From the NCBI GenBank assembly GCA_002328865.1, contig DCWO01000146.1:1-51204 (forward strand): DNA of 51,204 bases. Reading direction: 5' to 3'. The stretch comes from Dehalococcoidia bacterium UBA2160. Lineage in GTDB: Bacteria; Chloroflexota; Dehalococcoidia; Lucifugimonadales; UBA1123. The notes under the pieces are model-generated. The model saw nothing but the letters and a program-made list of their open reading frames with translations, did not search any database and was not told the DNA's origin. This document shows, in pieces, positions 34,532-42,158 of the stretch (position 1 is its first letter; the number at the start of each line of letters is the position of its first letter). The position numbers and the translations under genes were made by a program.

Positions 34532-34915
34532 TCAAGCCGTGACCTTGGCGCGCACTGGGAGCAGCTTGGCTACTCGCGCGACCAGGTCTCTGGAATCGCC
34601 CGTCTTGTCGGCGTAGTCGTCGATGAGTGGTCTTGATTCGATCGTCAAGTTCGAACGGTTGGGGTTCGCGCTCCACATGACAATCGGGATGCTCGATGTG
34701 ATTCGAACAGATCTGCTGAACTCGACGCCGTTCATCCGGGGCATGTCCATGTCCGTGACAATCAAGTCGGGCGCCGACTCGGCGAAGCGTCTGAGGCCCT
34801 CGACGCCGTCGGATGCCAGAACGACTTCGTAGCCTTCGAGTTCCAACCACAGGCGGGCGAGGGTCCGCAGCGACGACTGATCTTCAACTATCAGAATCTT
34901 GTGGTTTGAATCCAT
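34532..34915 (-). CDS. Single-domain response regulator (CheY-like receiver)
   Basis: This 127-aa protein is one receiver domain. The acidic pocket is Glu11-Asp12, the phosphorylation site is Asp55 (VTDMDMP), the switch residue is Ser82 (MWSANP) and the conserved Lys is Lys104 (DYADKTG). There is no output domain, so it must signal by protein contact or in a phosphorelay. No histidine kinase is adjacent. The beta5 region is slightly unusual, with DYADK in place of the common KP turn. Target unknown. Confidence 0.88.
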   Translation of the reverse strand: MDSNHKILIVEDQSSLRTLARLWLELEGYEVVLASDGVEGLRRFAESAPDLIVTDMDMPRMNGVEFSRSVRITSSIPIVMWSANPNRSNLTIESRPLIDDYADKTGDSRDLVARVAKLLPVRAKVTA

Positions 34916-35544
34916 CGGCGCCTCTCAAGAGATTGCTGTGGGCCTGATGACCGTTGCAGGTTTGCGTTCGAAACCAGATGTTCCAATTTCATCCTCAGTC
35001 ATCTTGCACACGCGGATTGGGTTATGCCGTGGCGTGCGCAGATTGATTGAGGCGTCGGACCTCCATCCTCTTCAAGATGGTCTCCGATATTCGGACAAAT
35101 ACTAACTTTCTCCAAATTGAGGCGCCAAGAGGAAACTGGTACTCAACCCGGCGAATATCGCCACGACTCGGATGGCTCAGGAGTCGTGGCGATACGTGAC
35201 GACGAGGTAGGTGAAGGTGACCGAGGAGTAGGGCCGCAACTAGATAAGCGTCCGCCTGGAGGTCCTGCAGGAGGCGCAACCAGCGTGGTCAGGTGGCGGC
35301 GTCGATGCCCAAAATGGCGTGTGCGGGGAACTCATGGGCAGCCGTGGGGCTCACGACAAGTCTGCAGCGTCGAAACTGACACGGCATGTCAACTCGCGAA
35401 CGCCGCTACTTCGTCGAGCTCGGGGCGCAATGAATGAAGGTCACCGGTGCTCGGCGACGGTCGATTGGCGCGCTGCGGATCGCCGATGTTGAGAACTGCG
35501 AAACTGAGATGCGTCGCAAAACCCTACCGGCGGCGCCCCTGGAT
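34916..35544. other. 629-bp stretch without a supported gene
   Basis: Short frames here lack protein-like content. It contains the strong hairpin at 35156-35194. Confidence 0.5.
35156..35194. terminator. Strong hairpin without T-run
   Basis: A perfect 14-bp stem (TATCGCCACGACTC 35156-35169, GAGTCGTGGCGATA 35181-35194) has an 11-base loop. It could end the long minus-strand Kor-Hdr transcript or be an isolated repeat unit. Confidence 0.45.
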
Positions 35545-35763
35545 TCATTGGCCCCCGGACTCACGGTGTTGCATCACCCAGAACGACCCGTGTACGTGTC
35601 GACCTTTCGGTCTCACGGCCTTGAAGGCACTCAATACGTCAATCTTAGGTTGATCAGGGTCTGCTTCGATCTGGAACCGCTTCGTGCACCCGGGGTTGGG
35701 GCAACCGCCTTCCCACAACCGCGCCGAGGCGCCCAGGGGTCTACTTATGTCTAGGACAGGCAT
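35545..35763 (-). CDS. Small 72-aa Cys-containing protein
   Basis: This short frame starts at ATG 35763 with a good AAGGAGA site 8 bases upstream. It includes GGCPNPGCTKRFQIEAD, a Cys-x4-Cys half that could bind metal, followed by a basic segment (AFKAVRPKGRHVHGSFW). It lies 92 bp downstream of the HdrC-HdrB-like gene and may be the last gene of that operon. I do not recognise the family. The opposite strand is also open here (35434-35754) but has no ribosome site. Confidence 0.45.
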   Translation of the reverse strand: MPVLDISRPLGASARLWEGGCPNPGCTKRFQIEADPDQPKIDVLSAFKAVRPKGRHVHGSFWVMQHRESGGQ

Positions 35764-35855
35764 TTCCAGTTCTCCTTGGTAGACGACTACCCGGTTGACC
35801 TCCTCCCATCCAGTTGCAGCTCTATGTCCGTCTGCGTCCGCGCGTGACGGTGCTG

Positions 35856-37118
35856 TCAGTTTCCCGTTGATCGAGTTACGGCGTCCCGAAGCACCTGCGT
35901 CAAGTGACGGGGTTCGGCGTCGGTAAAGTCTTCGATCTGGTGGCGGCAGGATATGCCCATGACCACAACTTCAGCCCCGTTTCTCCCACGCACCGCTGGA
36001 AACAGACCCCGCTCGCCAGCGGCTCTTGATGCCTCGTAGTGCTCTTTCTCGTATCCGAAGGAACCGGCCATCCCGCAGCATGCCGCGTTGACCAATTCAG
36101 CCTGATAGCCCGCCATGTTCAGCAACTGCATGCTCTTGGCGGGGTCAGCCAGCGCTTTCTGCTGGCAGTGGGCGTGAAAGATGGCCGACCGGCCGTTGGT
36201 CTGAGCCTGGTCGAAATCTAATTCCAATTCCCCCTTGTCGCTCAGCATGGCCAAAAACTCGTCGATCAGGACGGCCTGTCGTCCCACGGCCAACGCCTGC
36301 TCCTTCATCTCGGGCTCAACCAGATCGGGATACTCGTCCCTCAACGTGAGAAGACAGGAAGGCTCGCATCCCACGATGAACGCCCCCTCTCGGGTTTGCT
36401 CGTAGAGGTGTTCCACGTTTGCTCGGGCCTGAACCGCGGCCTGGTCGTAGAAGCCTTTGGAGATCATGGCGCGGCCGCAGCACACTTTCTTCGCCAACTC
36501 AACCCGAAAACCCGCCATTTCCAGGAGCTCCGTCGCCGCGATGCCCACCTGTGGCAGGTTGTAGTCCATGAAGGTGTCGTTGAACAACAAGACCTTGCCG
36601 CGATGTCCATCGCCCAAAGGTGTGTGGTTCCGATGCCAGGAGGGAAAGGTGCGCCGGGCAAAGGGAGGCAGGGAGCGGTTCTTGTGAATGCCCAAGAATT
36701 GGTGGGCCGCCAGATTGGAGCCGGGGAGCTTGAGCAGCGTGTTGCTGATGGGCGCCATGGCGCCGCTCCCTATCTTGGAGAGCCCATCGATTTTGCCAAA
36801 CACGCGAGACCGCAATCCCTTGCCGTGATCGGTGTCTATGGTCCTCAGCGCCCTCATGATCCGGACCGGGTCCACGCCCTTGGGACAGGCAGCCACGCAC
36901 GTGTAACAACTGGCGCACTGCCAGAGGGTATCGTGGGCAAGAGCTTTCTCCACTTGCCCCAATTGGAGGAATCGCACGACCTGCTGAGGGCCGAATGAGA
37001 AAGGACAGTCGGCGGTGCACTTGCCGCACTGATAGCAGGCGTAGAGGTTCTGACCGCTCAACTCAGCGACCTTCTCCAGCAGTCCGTTGTCGGTCCCAAA
37101 GGAAAGCGTCGAACTCAT
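35856..37118 (-). CDS. HdrC-HdrB-like fusion (Fe-S binding, CCG domains)
   Basis: This 420-aa protein joins an HdrC-like dicluster ferredoxin (Cys28/31/34/38 and Cys68/71/74/78) to a CCG region. The first CCG unit has Cys213-Cys214 and Cys251/Cys255 but lacks the usual leading Cys (NDTFMDYN). The second has Cys318, Cys347-Cys348 and Cys391 (GISCRHQ). At most one complete noncubane cluster site is expected. True HdrB or HdrD reduces CoM-S-S-CoB; bacterial relatives act on unknown disulfides or quinone-type partners, and GlpC or lactate dehydrogenase subunits also look similar. It overlaps korC by ATGA and closes the Kor-Hdr-Flox block, so it probably receives electrons from HdrA. Confidence 0.85.
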   Translation of the reverse strand: MSSTLSFGTDNGLLEKVAELSGQNLYACYQCGKCTADCPFSFGPQQVVRFLQLGQVEKALAHDTLWQCASCYTCVAACPKGVDPVRIMRALRTIDTDHGKGLRSRVFGKIDGLSKIGSGAMAPISNTLLKLPGSNLAAHQFLGIHKNRSLPPFARRTFPSWHRNHTPLGDGHRGKVLLFNDTFMDYNLPQVGIAATELLEMAGFRVELAKKVCCGRAMISKGFYDQAAVQARANVEHLYEQTREGAFIVGCEPSCLLTLRDEYPDLVEPEMKEQALAVGRQAVLIDEFLAMLSDKGELELDFDQAQTNGRSAIFHAHCQQKALADPAKSMQLLNMAGYQAELVNAACCGMAGSFGYEKEHYEASRAAGERGLFPAVRGRNGAEVVVMGISCRHQIEDFTDAEPRHLTQVLRDAVTRSTGN

Positions 37119-37726
37119 GCGCCTCCCCCTGACCGGATTTCGGCGAGCAATTTGAGCGCGTGCTCGTAGCCCGCTTCGACGGCGCTCAGGTTCAATTTCT
37201 CAGTTCCCGGAGGAACCGAAGCCAGCACGGCCTCTCGCATGATGTCCATGTCTACCACGTTCGTGGCCCCGCACACGAACCCCAACATCACGATGTTGGC
37301 GATGATGCGGCGACCGAGCTCTTCGGCCATCCGGGTAGATGGGGTCTTCAGCACCAGTCGGCCCGCTTCCCGTTCCTCGTCGACCTCGACAAGGTCTTGG
37401 TCCACGATCAGGATGGACTCGGCGGATCGCCCCGCGGCGTACTTCCCGTAGGCTTCCTGGGACATCATCACGATCAGGTCTGGCTCGAGGACCCGTGGGT
37501 AGGCGATCTCGCCATCTGCAATGACCACCTCGGCCATGCAGGCGCCGCCTCGAGACTCGGGTCCATAGCTCTGAGACATCACCGCGTTGCGCCCCGCGTG
37601 GACGGTCACGGCTCGCCCCAAGATCATGCCGCTCAGGATGATGCCCTGGCCCCCAAAGCCGCCGAACCTCGCTTCAACGTGTTCTCTGCCTTGGAGGTCG
37701 GATGAGATATCTTGTGCCGTCGCCAT
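37115..37726 (-). CDS. korC: 2-oxoacid:ferredoxin oxidoreductase gamma subunit
   Basis: This 203-aa protein has the gamma-subunit start GFGGQGIILSGMILGRA (about residues 22-38), the SYGPESRGG motif and a PDLIVMMSQEA strand. It completes the catalytic core with KorA and KorB for CoA-dependent oxidative decarboxylation of a 2-oxoacid. ATG 37726 has an AGAGGTG site. It lies 43 bp after korB and overlaps the HdrC-HdrB-like gene. Confidence 0.9.
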   Translation of the reverse strand: MATAQDISSDLQGREHVEARFGGFGGQGIILSGMILGRAVTVHAGRNAVMSQSYGPESRGGACMAEVVIADGEIAYPRVLEPDLIVMMSQEAYGKYAAGRSAESILIVDQDLVEVDEEREAGRLVLKTPSTRMAEELGRRIIANIVMLGFVCGATNVVDMDIMREAVLASVPPGTEKLNLSAVEAGYEHALKLLAEIRSGGGA

Positions 37727-37769
37727 TTACGATCACCTCTTCCGACGTTGTTAGCTTGGCCGATTCAGG

Positions 37770-38678
37770 CTACCCCCGTGCGGCCGCTTCTTGCGCTCTC
37801 TCGACAACCCGTCCTTGCAACAAATCGATCAGGGTCGGTCGATCCTTGTCCACGAATTTCCCAACCACTATCTGTCCGCTGAGGATGAGATCGAGGTCTT
37901 CAAGGTCCGCGGAATTGCGAACTATCGTGTTCTCCCGGTAATAACGGAGCTCGTCCACGGCCTCCCCAAGTCGGTTTCGCCGGCCGTAATAGACCGGGCA
38001 TGGAGAGACGATCTCGACGAACGAGAACCCTCTGTGCTCCAGGGCTTCGACCATCGATCGGCGAAGCCGTCCCAGGTCCAACACGGTCCAGCGAGCCACA
38101 TACGTGGCGCCTGACGCCGCCATCAGCAGCGGCAGGTTGAACGGCTGCTCGACGGCTCGGTAGGGTGTCGTGGTGGTCCGCGCCCCTTCCTGAGTTGTGG
38201 GACCGCCCTGTCCTCCCGTCATGCCGTACGTGAAGTTATTGACGCAGAAAACGGTCATGTCCGCGTTGCGACGGGCGGCGTGGATCAGGTGATTGCCGCC
38301 GATGGCCACGAGGTCTCCGTCGCCGCTGAATACGACCACCTCGAGATCGGGGTTGCCGGCGTGAAGGCCCATGGCGAAGGGAACAGCACGACCGTGAGTC
38401 GTGTGGAAGCTGTCACACTTCATGTATCCTGCGACTCTGCCGGTGCAGCCGATGCCCGATACAACCGAGAGCTTGTCGAGGTTTATCTCGGCTTCCTTCA
38501 ACGCCTCGACGAAGCAGGCGACGGCGGTCCCGATGCCGCACCCGGGACACCAGATATGGGGGAGGCGGTCTACCCTGAGCCCCCACTCAATCGGATGTTC
38601 GACGGCCTCTTCCAACATCTCGGCCGTCCAATGCTCCTCATCGTCGAAGGGTTCTTCGTAATCCCGATTCATCTGCAT
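37770..38678 (-). CDS. korB: 2-oxoacid:ferredoxin oxidoreductase beta subunit (TPP-binding)
   Basis: This 302-aa protein binds thiamine diphosphate and a 4Fe-4S cluster. CPGCG is at residues 44-48, the GDGD Mg-TPP motif is at 119-122, NN at 147-148 and YGMTGGQ at 151-157. The last motif and overall length fit 2-oxoglutarate-type (Kor) beta subunits. ATG 38678 is chosen; the frame is open to a TTG at 38744. It is separated from korA by four Hdr/Flox-type genes, which is unusual since korA and korB are normally adjacent. Confidence 0.88.
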   Translation of the reverse strand: MQMNRDYEEPFDDEEHWTAEMLEEAVEHPIEWGLRVDRLPHIWCPGCGIGTAVACFVEALKEAEINLDKLSVVSGIGCTGRVAGYMKCDSFHTTHGRAVPFAMGLHAGNPDLEVVVFSGDGDLVAIGGNHLIHAARRNADMTVFCVNNFTYGMTGGQGGPTTQEGARTTTTPYRAVEQPFNLPLLMAASGATYVARWTVLDLGRLRRSMVEALEHRGFSFVEIVSPCPVYYGRRNRLGEAVDELRYYRENTIVRNSADLEDLDLILSGQIVVGKFVDKDRPTLIDLLQGRVVERAQEAAARG

Positions 38679-38799
38679 GTCGCCATCAACTCCCATCCAA
38701 AATCCCGACTCAACGCTTTCGCTCCGCTCGTGTCTGTGCGCCAACCGCGGCGGCGCCTGTCGCTGGAGTCACATCGCTCGAAGACTTCCAGCGCGGTCC

Positions 38800-39645
38800 T
38801 CACAACTCCGCGGGCAGGTCCTTTAGCTGGGCTGCGGTGACCACCGGTCCGTCCCGGCAAACCAACAACCGCCCCACGTTGCAACGGCCGCAATGGCCGA
38901 TGCCGCATTTCATCTTGTTCTCAAGGGTTGTGATCACTTGCTCCGGCGGAAAGCCCAGTTTGTCCAGCGTGATCATCATGAAGTGGATCATGATCGGCGG
39001 CCCGCAGGTGACGACGATGTTTCCGTTTGGCTTCGGATCGAGTTGCTCGAAGACATTCGGAATGAGACCGACCTCTCCCGTCCATTCAGATGTCTCGCCG
39101 CCCGGATCGACAGTCTGCACCACCTTCACCCGATCCATCTCCTGCCACTCGTTCATCTCGTCGCCGTACACGATGTCGGCGACAGTGCGAGCGCCGTTTA
39201 GCACCAGTATTTCGCCGTAATCGTCCCTATGGTCGAGGACGAATTGCAGCGGGGCGTGAAGCGCGGCCATGCCGATGCCCCCGCCGACGAACAAGATGTC
39301 TTTCCCTTGCCATCCTTCCATGTCGAACCAGTTGCCGTACGGCCCGCGAAAGCCCACCGTCTGACCGACGGAGCGGCTCCTGAGGGCGTTGGTCGCCTTG
39401 CCGACGTCTCGGAAAGTGCATTCGATGTGGTCGCCGCGGTTGGGCGGGTTCGTTATGGTGAACACGCACTCGCCCGTGCCGAAGATCGAAAACTGCCCGA
39501 ACTGGCCAGCCTGCCACTCCATCTCCGACGCGGCTTCGGGATCGATGAACTCCAACCGCAACGTTCTCACGTCGAGGGTCTCATCTCGTGACTCCGCTAT
39601 CCGCATCAGGTGCGGCATGAACGGGTTTGCTGTCGAATCGTTCAT
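38800..39645 (-). CDS. FloxA-like FAD/NAD(P)H oxidoreductase subunit
   Basis: This 281-aa ferredoxin-reductase-type protein has an FAD-binding barrel (QFGQFSIFG, FTITNPP and GFRGPYGNWF), an NAD(P) motif (FVGGGIGMAALHAPLQF) and a C-terminal 2Fe-2S loop (CGIGHCGRC plus a later Cys). This is the layout of dihydroorotate dehydrogenase K, hydrogenase gamma and FloxA subunits. ATG 39645 overlaps the upstream FloxB-like gene by ATGA. In Flox-Hdr systems it links NAD(H) to HdrA. A longer upstream frame runs inside the previous gene and is rejected. Confidence 0.86.
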   Translation of the reverse strand: MNDSTANPFMPHLMRIAESRDETLDVRTLRLEFIDPEAASEMEWQAGQFGQFSIFGTGECVFTITNPPNRGDHIECTFRDVGKATNALRSRSVGQTVGFRGPYGNWFDMEGWQGKDILFVGGGIGMAALHAPLQFVLDHRDDYGEILVLNGARTVADIVYGDEMNEWQEMDRVKVVQTVDPGGETSEWTGEVGLIPNVFEQLDPKPNGNIVVTCGPPIMIHFMMITLDKLGFPPEQVITTLENKMKCGIGHCGRCNVGRLLVCRDGPVVTAAQLKDLPAEL

Positions 39646-40709
39646 GAGCTTCCTTCTCCGGACGCTCCGGCCGATACGGCCGTCCGGACGGACTGATGGA
39701 TGTCGATGCCCACCGGACACAGCGCCACGCACCGTCCACAACCCACGCACATCGAGCGATCGTCGTGCTCCAACGGGAAGTACGCGAACTTGTGCATGAC
39801 GCGCTGGCGATAACGGGCCGGCTGGTCAGGACGAGGGTTGTGGCCGGAGGCGTGCAGCGTGAACTGAGCGAACGTACAGCTATCCCAGGAGCGGCACCGA
39901 GTCCCGCAATAAGCGTTGCCCTGGTCGGTGACGTCGAAGCAGGAGCAAGACGGGCAAACATAGGCGCAGATTCCGCACCCCAGACAGCGCTCGCCCACCG
40001 CCTCCCACAGGGGATGGTCGAATGTGCCCTCGAGCGCCGCTGACCACTCTGGCGCCAGGGGAGCATGTTCGATCTGTTGCTCGACAGCGACCCGCAGGTC
40101 CTCGGATTTGGCAAGATCCTCGGGACCTGCGGGCTTCCAGGAATCGGAATGACCCGCGACCAGCTCGTCGCCCTTGGGCGTCATCGTCCGCAGCAGCGAG
40201 ACCTCTTCACCCGGCAGAGGGACCAACTGGATGTCGCTCCCTTCCGTGCCTCCTGGCGAACCGCCAACAGCCGTGCAGAAGCATTCAGGTCGGGATTTGT
40301 CGCAGGCCATCGAGATCGTGGTCGTAGCCTCTTTTCGGCGAGCGTAGAACGGGTCCGTCTGGTCGCCCAGGAAGATGTCGTCCAGGCGCGTAAGTCCCGC
40401 GGCATCGCACGGCCGCACACCGAAGAGCACCTGCTCTTGGTCGTCTGGCGGTGTGTCCTCCAACAGGACGTCGTCGCCCTGGAAGCTGTACGAGAAGAGC
40501 GCCTCGGTATTCGGAAACTGGTGCTCTTTAGGCGACCACCGCGCGTTGCCGTAGTCTTCCAGCGAAGCTTCGGCAGCGGTGGACACCGCTCGGAACAACG
40601 TCAGTCCCTCGTCGTCCACGGGCGCGATCAGACGCTTGCCGTCACGCAGCAGAGCGTCCAACCACTCCTGGCGTTCATCCTTGGTTAGAAGCCATCCATC
40701 CCCATTCAC
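39642..40709 (-). CDS. FloxB-like 4Fe-4S dicluster subunit (HyhB/AsrA family)
   Basis: This 355-aa protein resembles the beta subunits of sulfhydrogenase and anaerobic sulfite reductase A. The N-terminal two-thirds is a conserved domain with VLFGVRPCDAAGLTRLDDIF. Two ferredoxin motifs follow: CLGCGICAYVCP and CVGCGRCVALCP. In Flox it carries electrons between the FloxA flavin and the Hdr part. It lies 12 bp after the MvhD-like gene and overlaps the FloxA-like gene by ATGA. Confidence 0.85.
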   Translation of the reverse strand: MNGDGWLLTKDERQEWLDALLRDGKRLIAPVDDEGLTLFRAVSTAAEASLEDYGNARWSPKEHQFPNTEALFSYSFQGDDVLLEDTPPDDQEQVLFGVRPCDAAGLTRLDDIFLGDQTDPFYARRKEATTTISMACDKSRPECFCTAVGGSPGGTEGSDIQLVPLPGEEVSLLRTMTPKGDELVAGHSDSWKPAGPEDLAKSEDLRVAVEQQIEHAPLAPEWSAALEGTFDHPLWEAVGERCLGCGICAYVCPSCSCFDVTDQGNAYCGTRCRSWDSCTFAQFTLHASGHNPRPDQPARYRQRVMHKFAYFPLEHDDRSMCVGCGRCVALCPVGIDIHQSVRTAVSAGASGEGSS

Positions 40710-40721
40710 GAATAGTGCTCC

Positions 40722-42146
40722 TTACATGAACTCATCGGGGTCGTCGGGGCGGAACGTGGTCAGCGGCGGAGGAATGTCCGCGCTGTCGTCCGCTCGGTAG
40801 TCGAACTGGGTCTCGATCTCCTGTGACAGGTGTCGGTTCAGCAGGTCGAGCCGAATGTCCGCCGGACAGACCCGGGTGCATTCGTCACATCCGGTGCACC
40901 GACCGGCCAGGTGCATCGCTCTGGCAATGTTCCACGAGGTGTTCCCCGGCCCGTCGAACGACTTCGGGATCCACTGAGGACGATGCTTGTCCGCGATACA
41001 CGTTTCGCAGTAGCACAGCGGGCAAACCGCCCTGCACGCGTAGCATCGGATGCAGCGGGCAAATTGGTTCTGCCAGTAAGCCCACCGTGTCTCCGGCGTC
41101 ACCGCCTCCAAGGCAGCGATCTGTATGTCGCGAGGATCGGGAGCGGTGGCTTGCTGCTCTTCGGTTGTGGCCGCCCCCTCTTGCGCCCCCTCCGCGGTGA
41201 TGGTCCAGTCCGACAGGTCAGTTGCCTCGCCGTCGCAGCCGTAGCATTTGGATGCCAGCTTGCCGTCTTGCCAGAGTCCTGCGCACGGGATTCCCAGCAC
41301 CGAGACCTGTTCGCGATTGAGTTGGTTCTCGCGCATGAGTCCGATGAGCGCCTTGGCATCGCACTTTTTGACGACCAAACCAACCTTTCCGTCGGTCTGC
41401 TTCTTGACCACTTCAGGGATGTACATGCTGAGGTTGTTGCCGCACCCGTCGCTCCATGCCAGGGTGGGAGCCTCGTCCGGACTGGTCACGAAAGCAGGGA
41501 CCATCTGGCCAGGCAGAGTGCCAGGGGTATAGCCAATTACCATCGACACGCCGCCCTCCTCCTCAGTCAGGAGGTCGGCCGCGGTCTGCCGGAGATTCAC
41601 GGAGATCCGTTCGTAAACCTCGGGCGGCGGGGCAATGCGGGGCGCCTCGCCGGGATCGGGGAGGCGCAAGCTGTCGGAGGCGCCGGGCTTGCCCCAATTC
41701 AGCAGCGGGCCAGCCTCGCGAACGGACTCGGTCACTTCACCGACGACCTTGGCCCACTTGACGCCCTCGGACGCCGACACCCAGGCGTAGTGAAGCCTCC
41801 GCCGGTCCAAGCCGAGGAAGTCCATCAGCGCCGCGTGAATCGTGTGGCGGCGTCGCGTCAACATGTTGCCTTGCACGTAGTGACAGTCGCCCGGATGGCA
41901 GCCGGAGATCAGAACGCCGTCCGCTCCTTGCTCGAACGCCTTAACGATGAACATCGGGTCGATGCGCCCCGTGCACAGGAAGCGAACCGTGCGAATGTTG
42001 GGCGGGTAAGTCATGCGGGCGGTCCCGGCCATGTCAGCGCCGGCATATGTGCACCAGTTGCACACCATCGCCGCGATGCGCGGCTCCCACCCGGTTCCGT
42101 CTGAACCCGGCACGGTTGGCGTGATGCTCTCAGCGAGTCTTACCAT
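40722..42146 (-). CDS. MvhD/FloxD-like domain fused to a dicluster ferredoxin protein
   Basis: This 474-aa protein begins (about residues 22-150) with an MvhD/FlpD domain whose 2Fe-2S ligands are Cys29, Cys32, Cys58, Cys83 and/or Cys88 (CNWC, CTGRID, GCHPGDCHY). The middle has a SDGCGNNLSMYIPE segment and more cysteines (CYGC). The C-terminus carries two ferredoxin motifs (CIRCYACRAVCP, CTGCDECTRVCP). MvhD passes electrons between a hydrogenase, formate dehydrogenase or Flox module and HdrA. Fusion to a second Fe-S unit suggests FloxC and FloxD in one chain. It lies 12 bp downstream of hdrA. Confidence 0.86.
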   Translation of the reverse strand: MVRLAESITPTVPGSDGTGWEPRIAAMVCNWCTYAGADMAGTARMTYPPNIRTVRFLCTGRIDPMFIVKAFEQGADGVLISGCHPGDCHYVQGNMLTRRRHTIHAALMDFLGLDRRRLHYAWVSASEGVKWAKVVGEVTESVREAGPLLNWGKPGASDSLRLPDPGEAPRIAPPPEVYERISVNLRQTAADLLTEEEGGVSMVIGYTPGTLPGQMVPAFVTSPDEAPTLAWSDGCGNNLSMYIPEVVKKQTDGKVGLVVKKCDAKALIGLMRENQLNREQVSVLGIPCAGLWQDGKLASKCYGCDGEATDLSDWTITAEGAQEGAATTEEQQATAPDPRDIQIAALEAVTPETRWAYWQNQFARCIRCYACRAVCPLCYCETCIADKHRPQWIPKSFDGPGNTSWNIARAMHLAGRCTGCDECTRVCPADIRLDLLNRHLSQEIETQFDYRADDSADIPPPLTTFRPDDPDEFM

Positions 42147-42158
42147 GAAGTTAGCTCC

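Noticed and set aside
40830..42104. Plus-strand open frame of 424 codons
   Set aside because: It is antisense to the MvhD-like Fe-S protein; no motif is seen.
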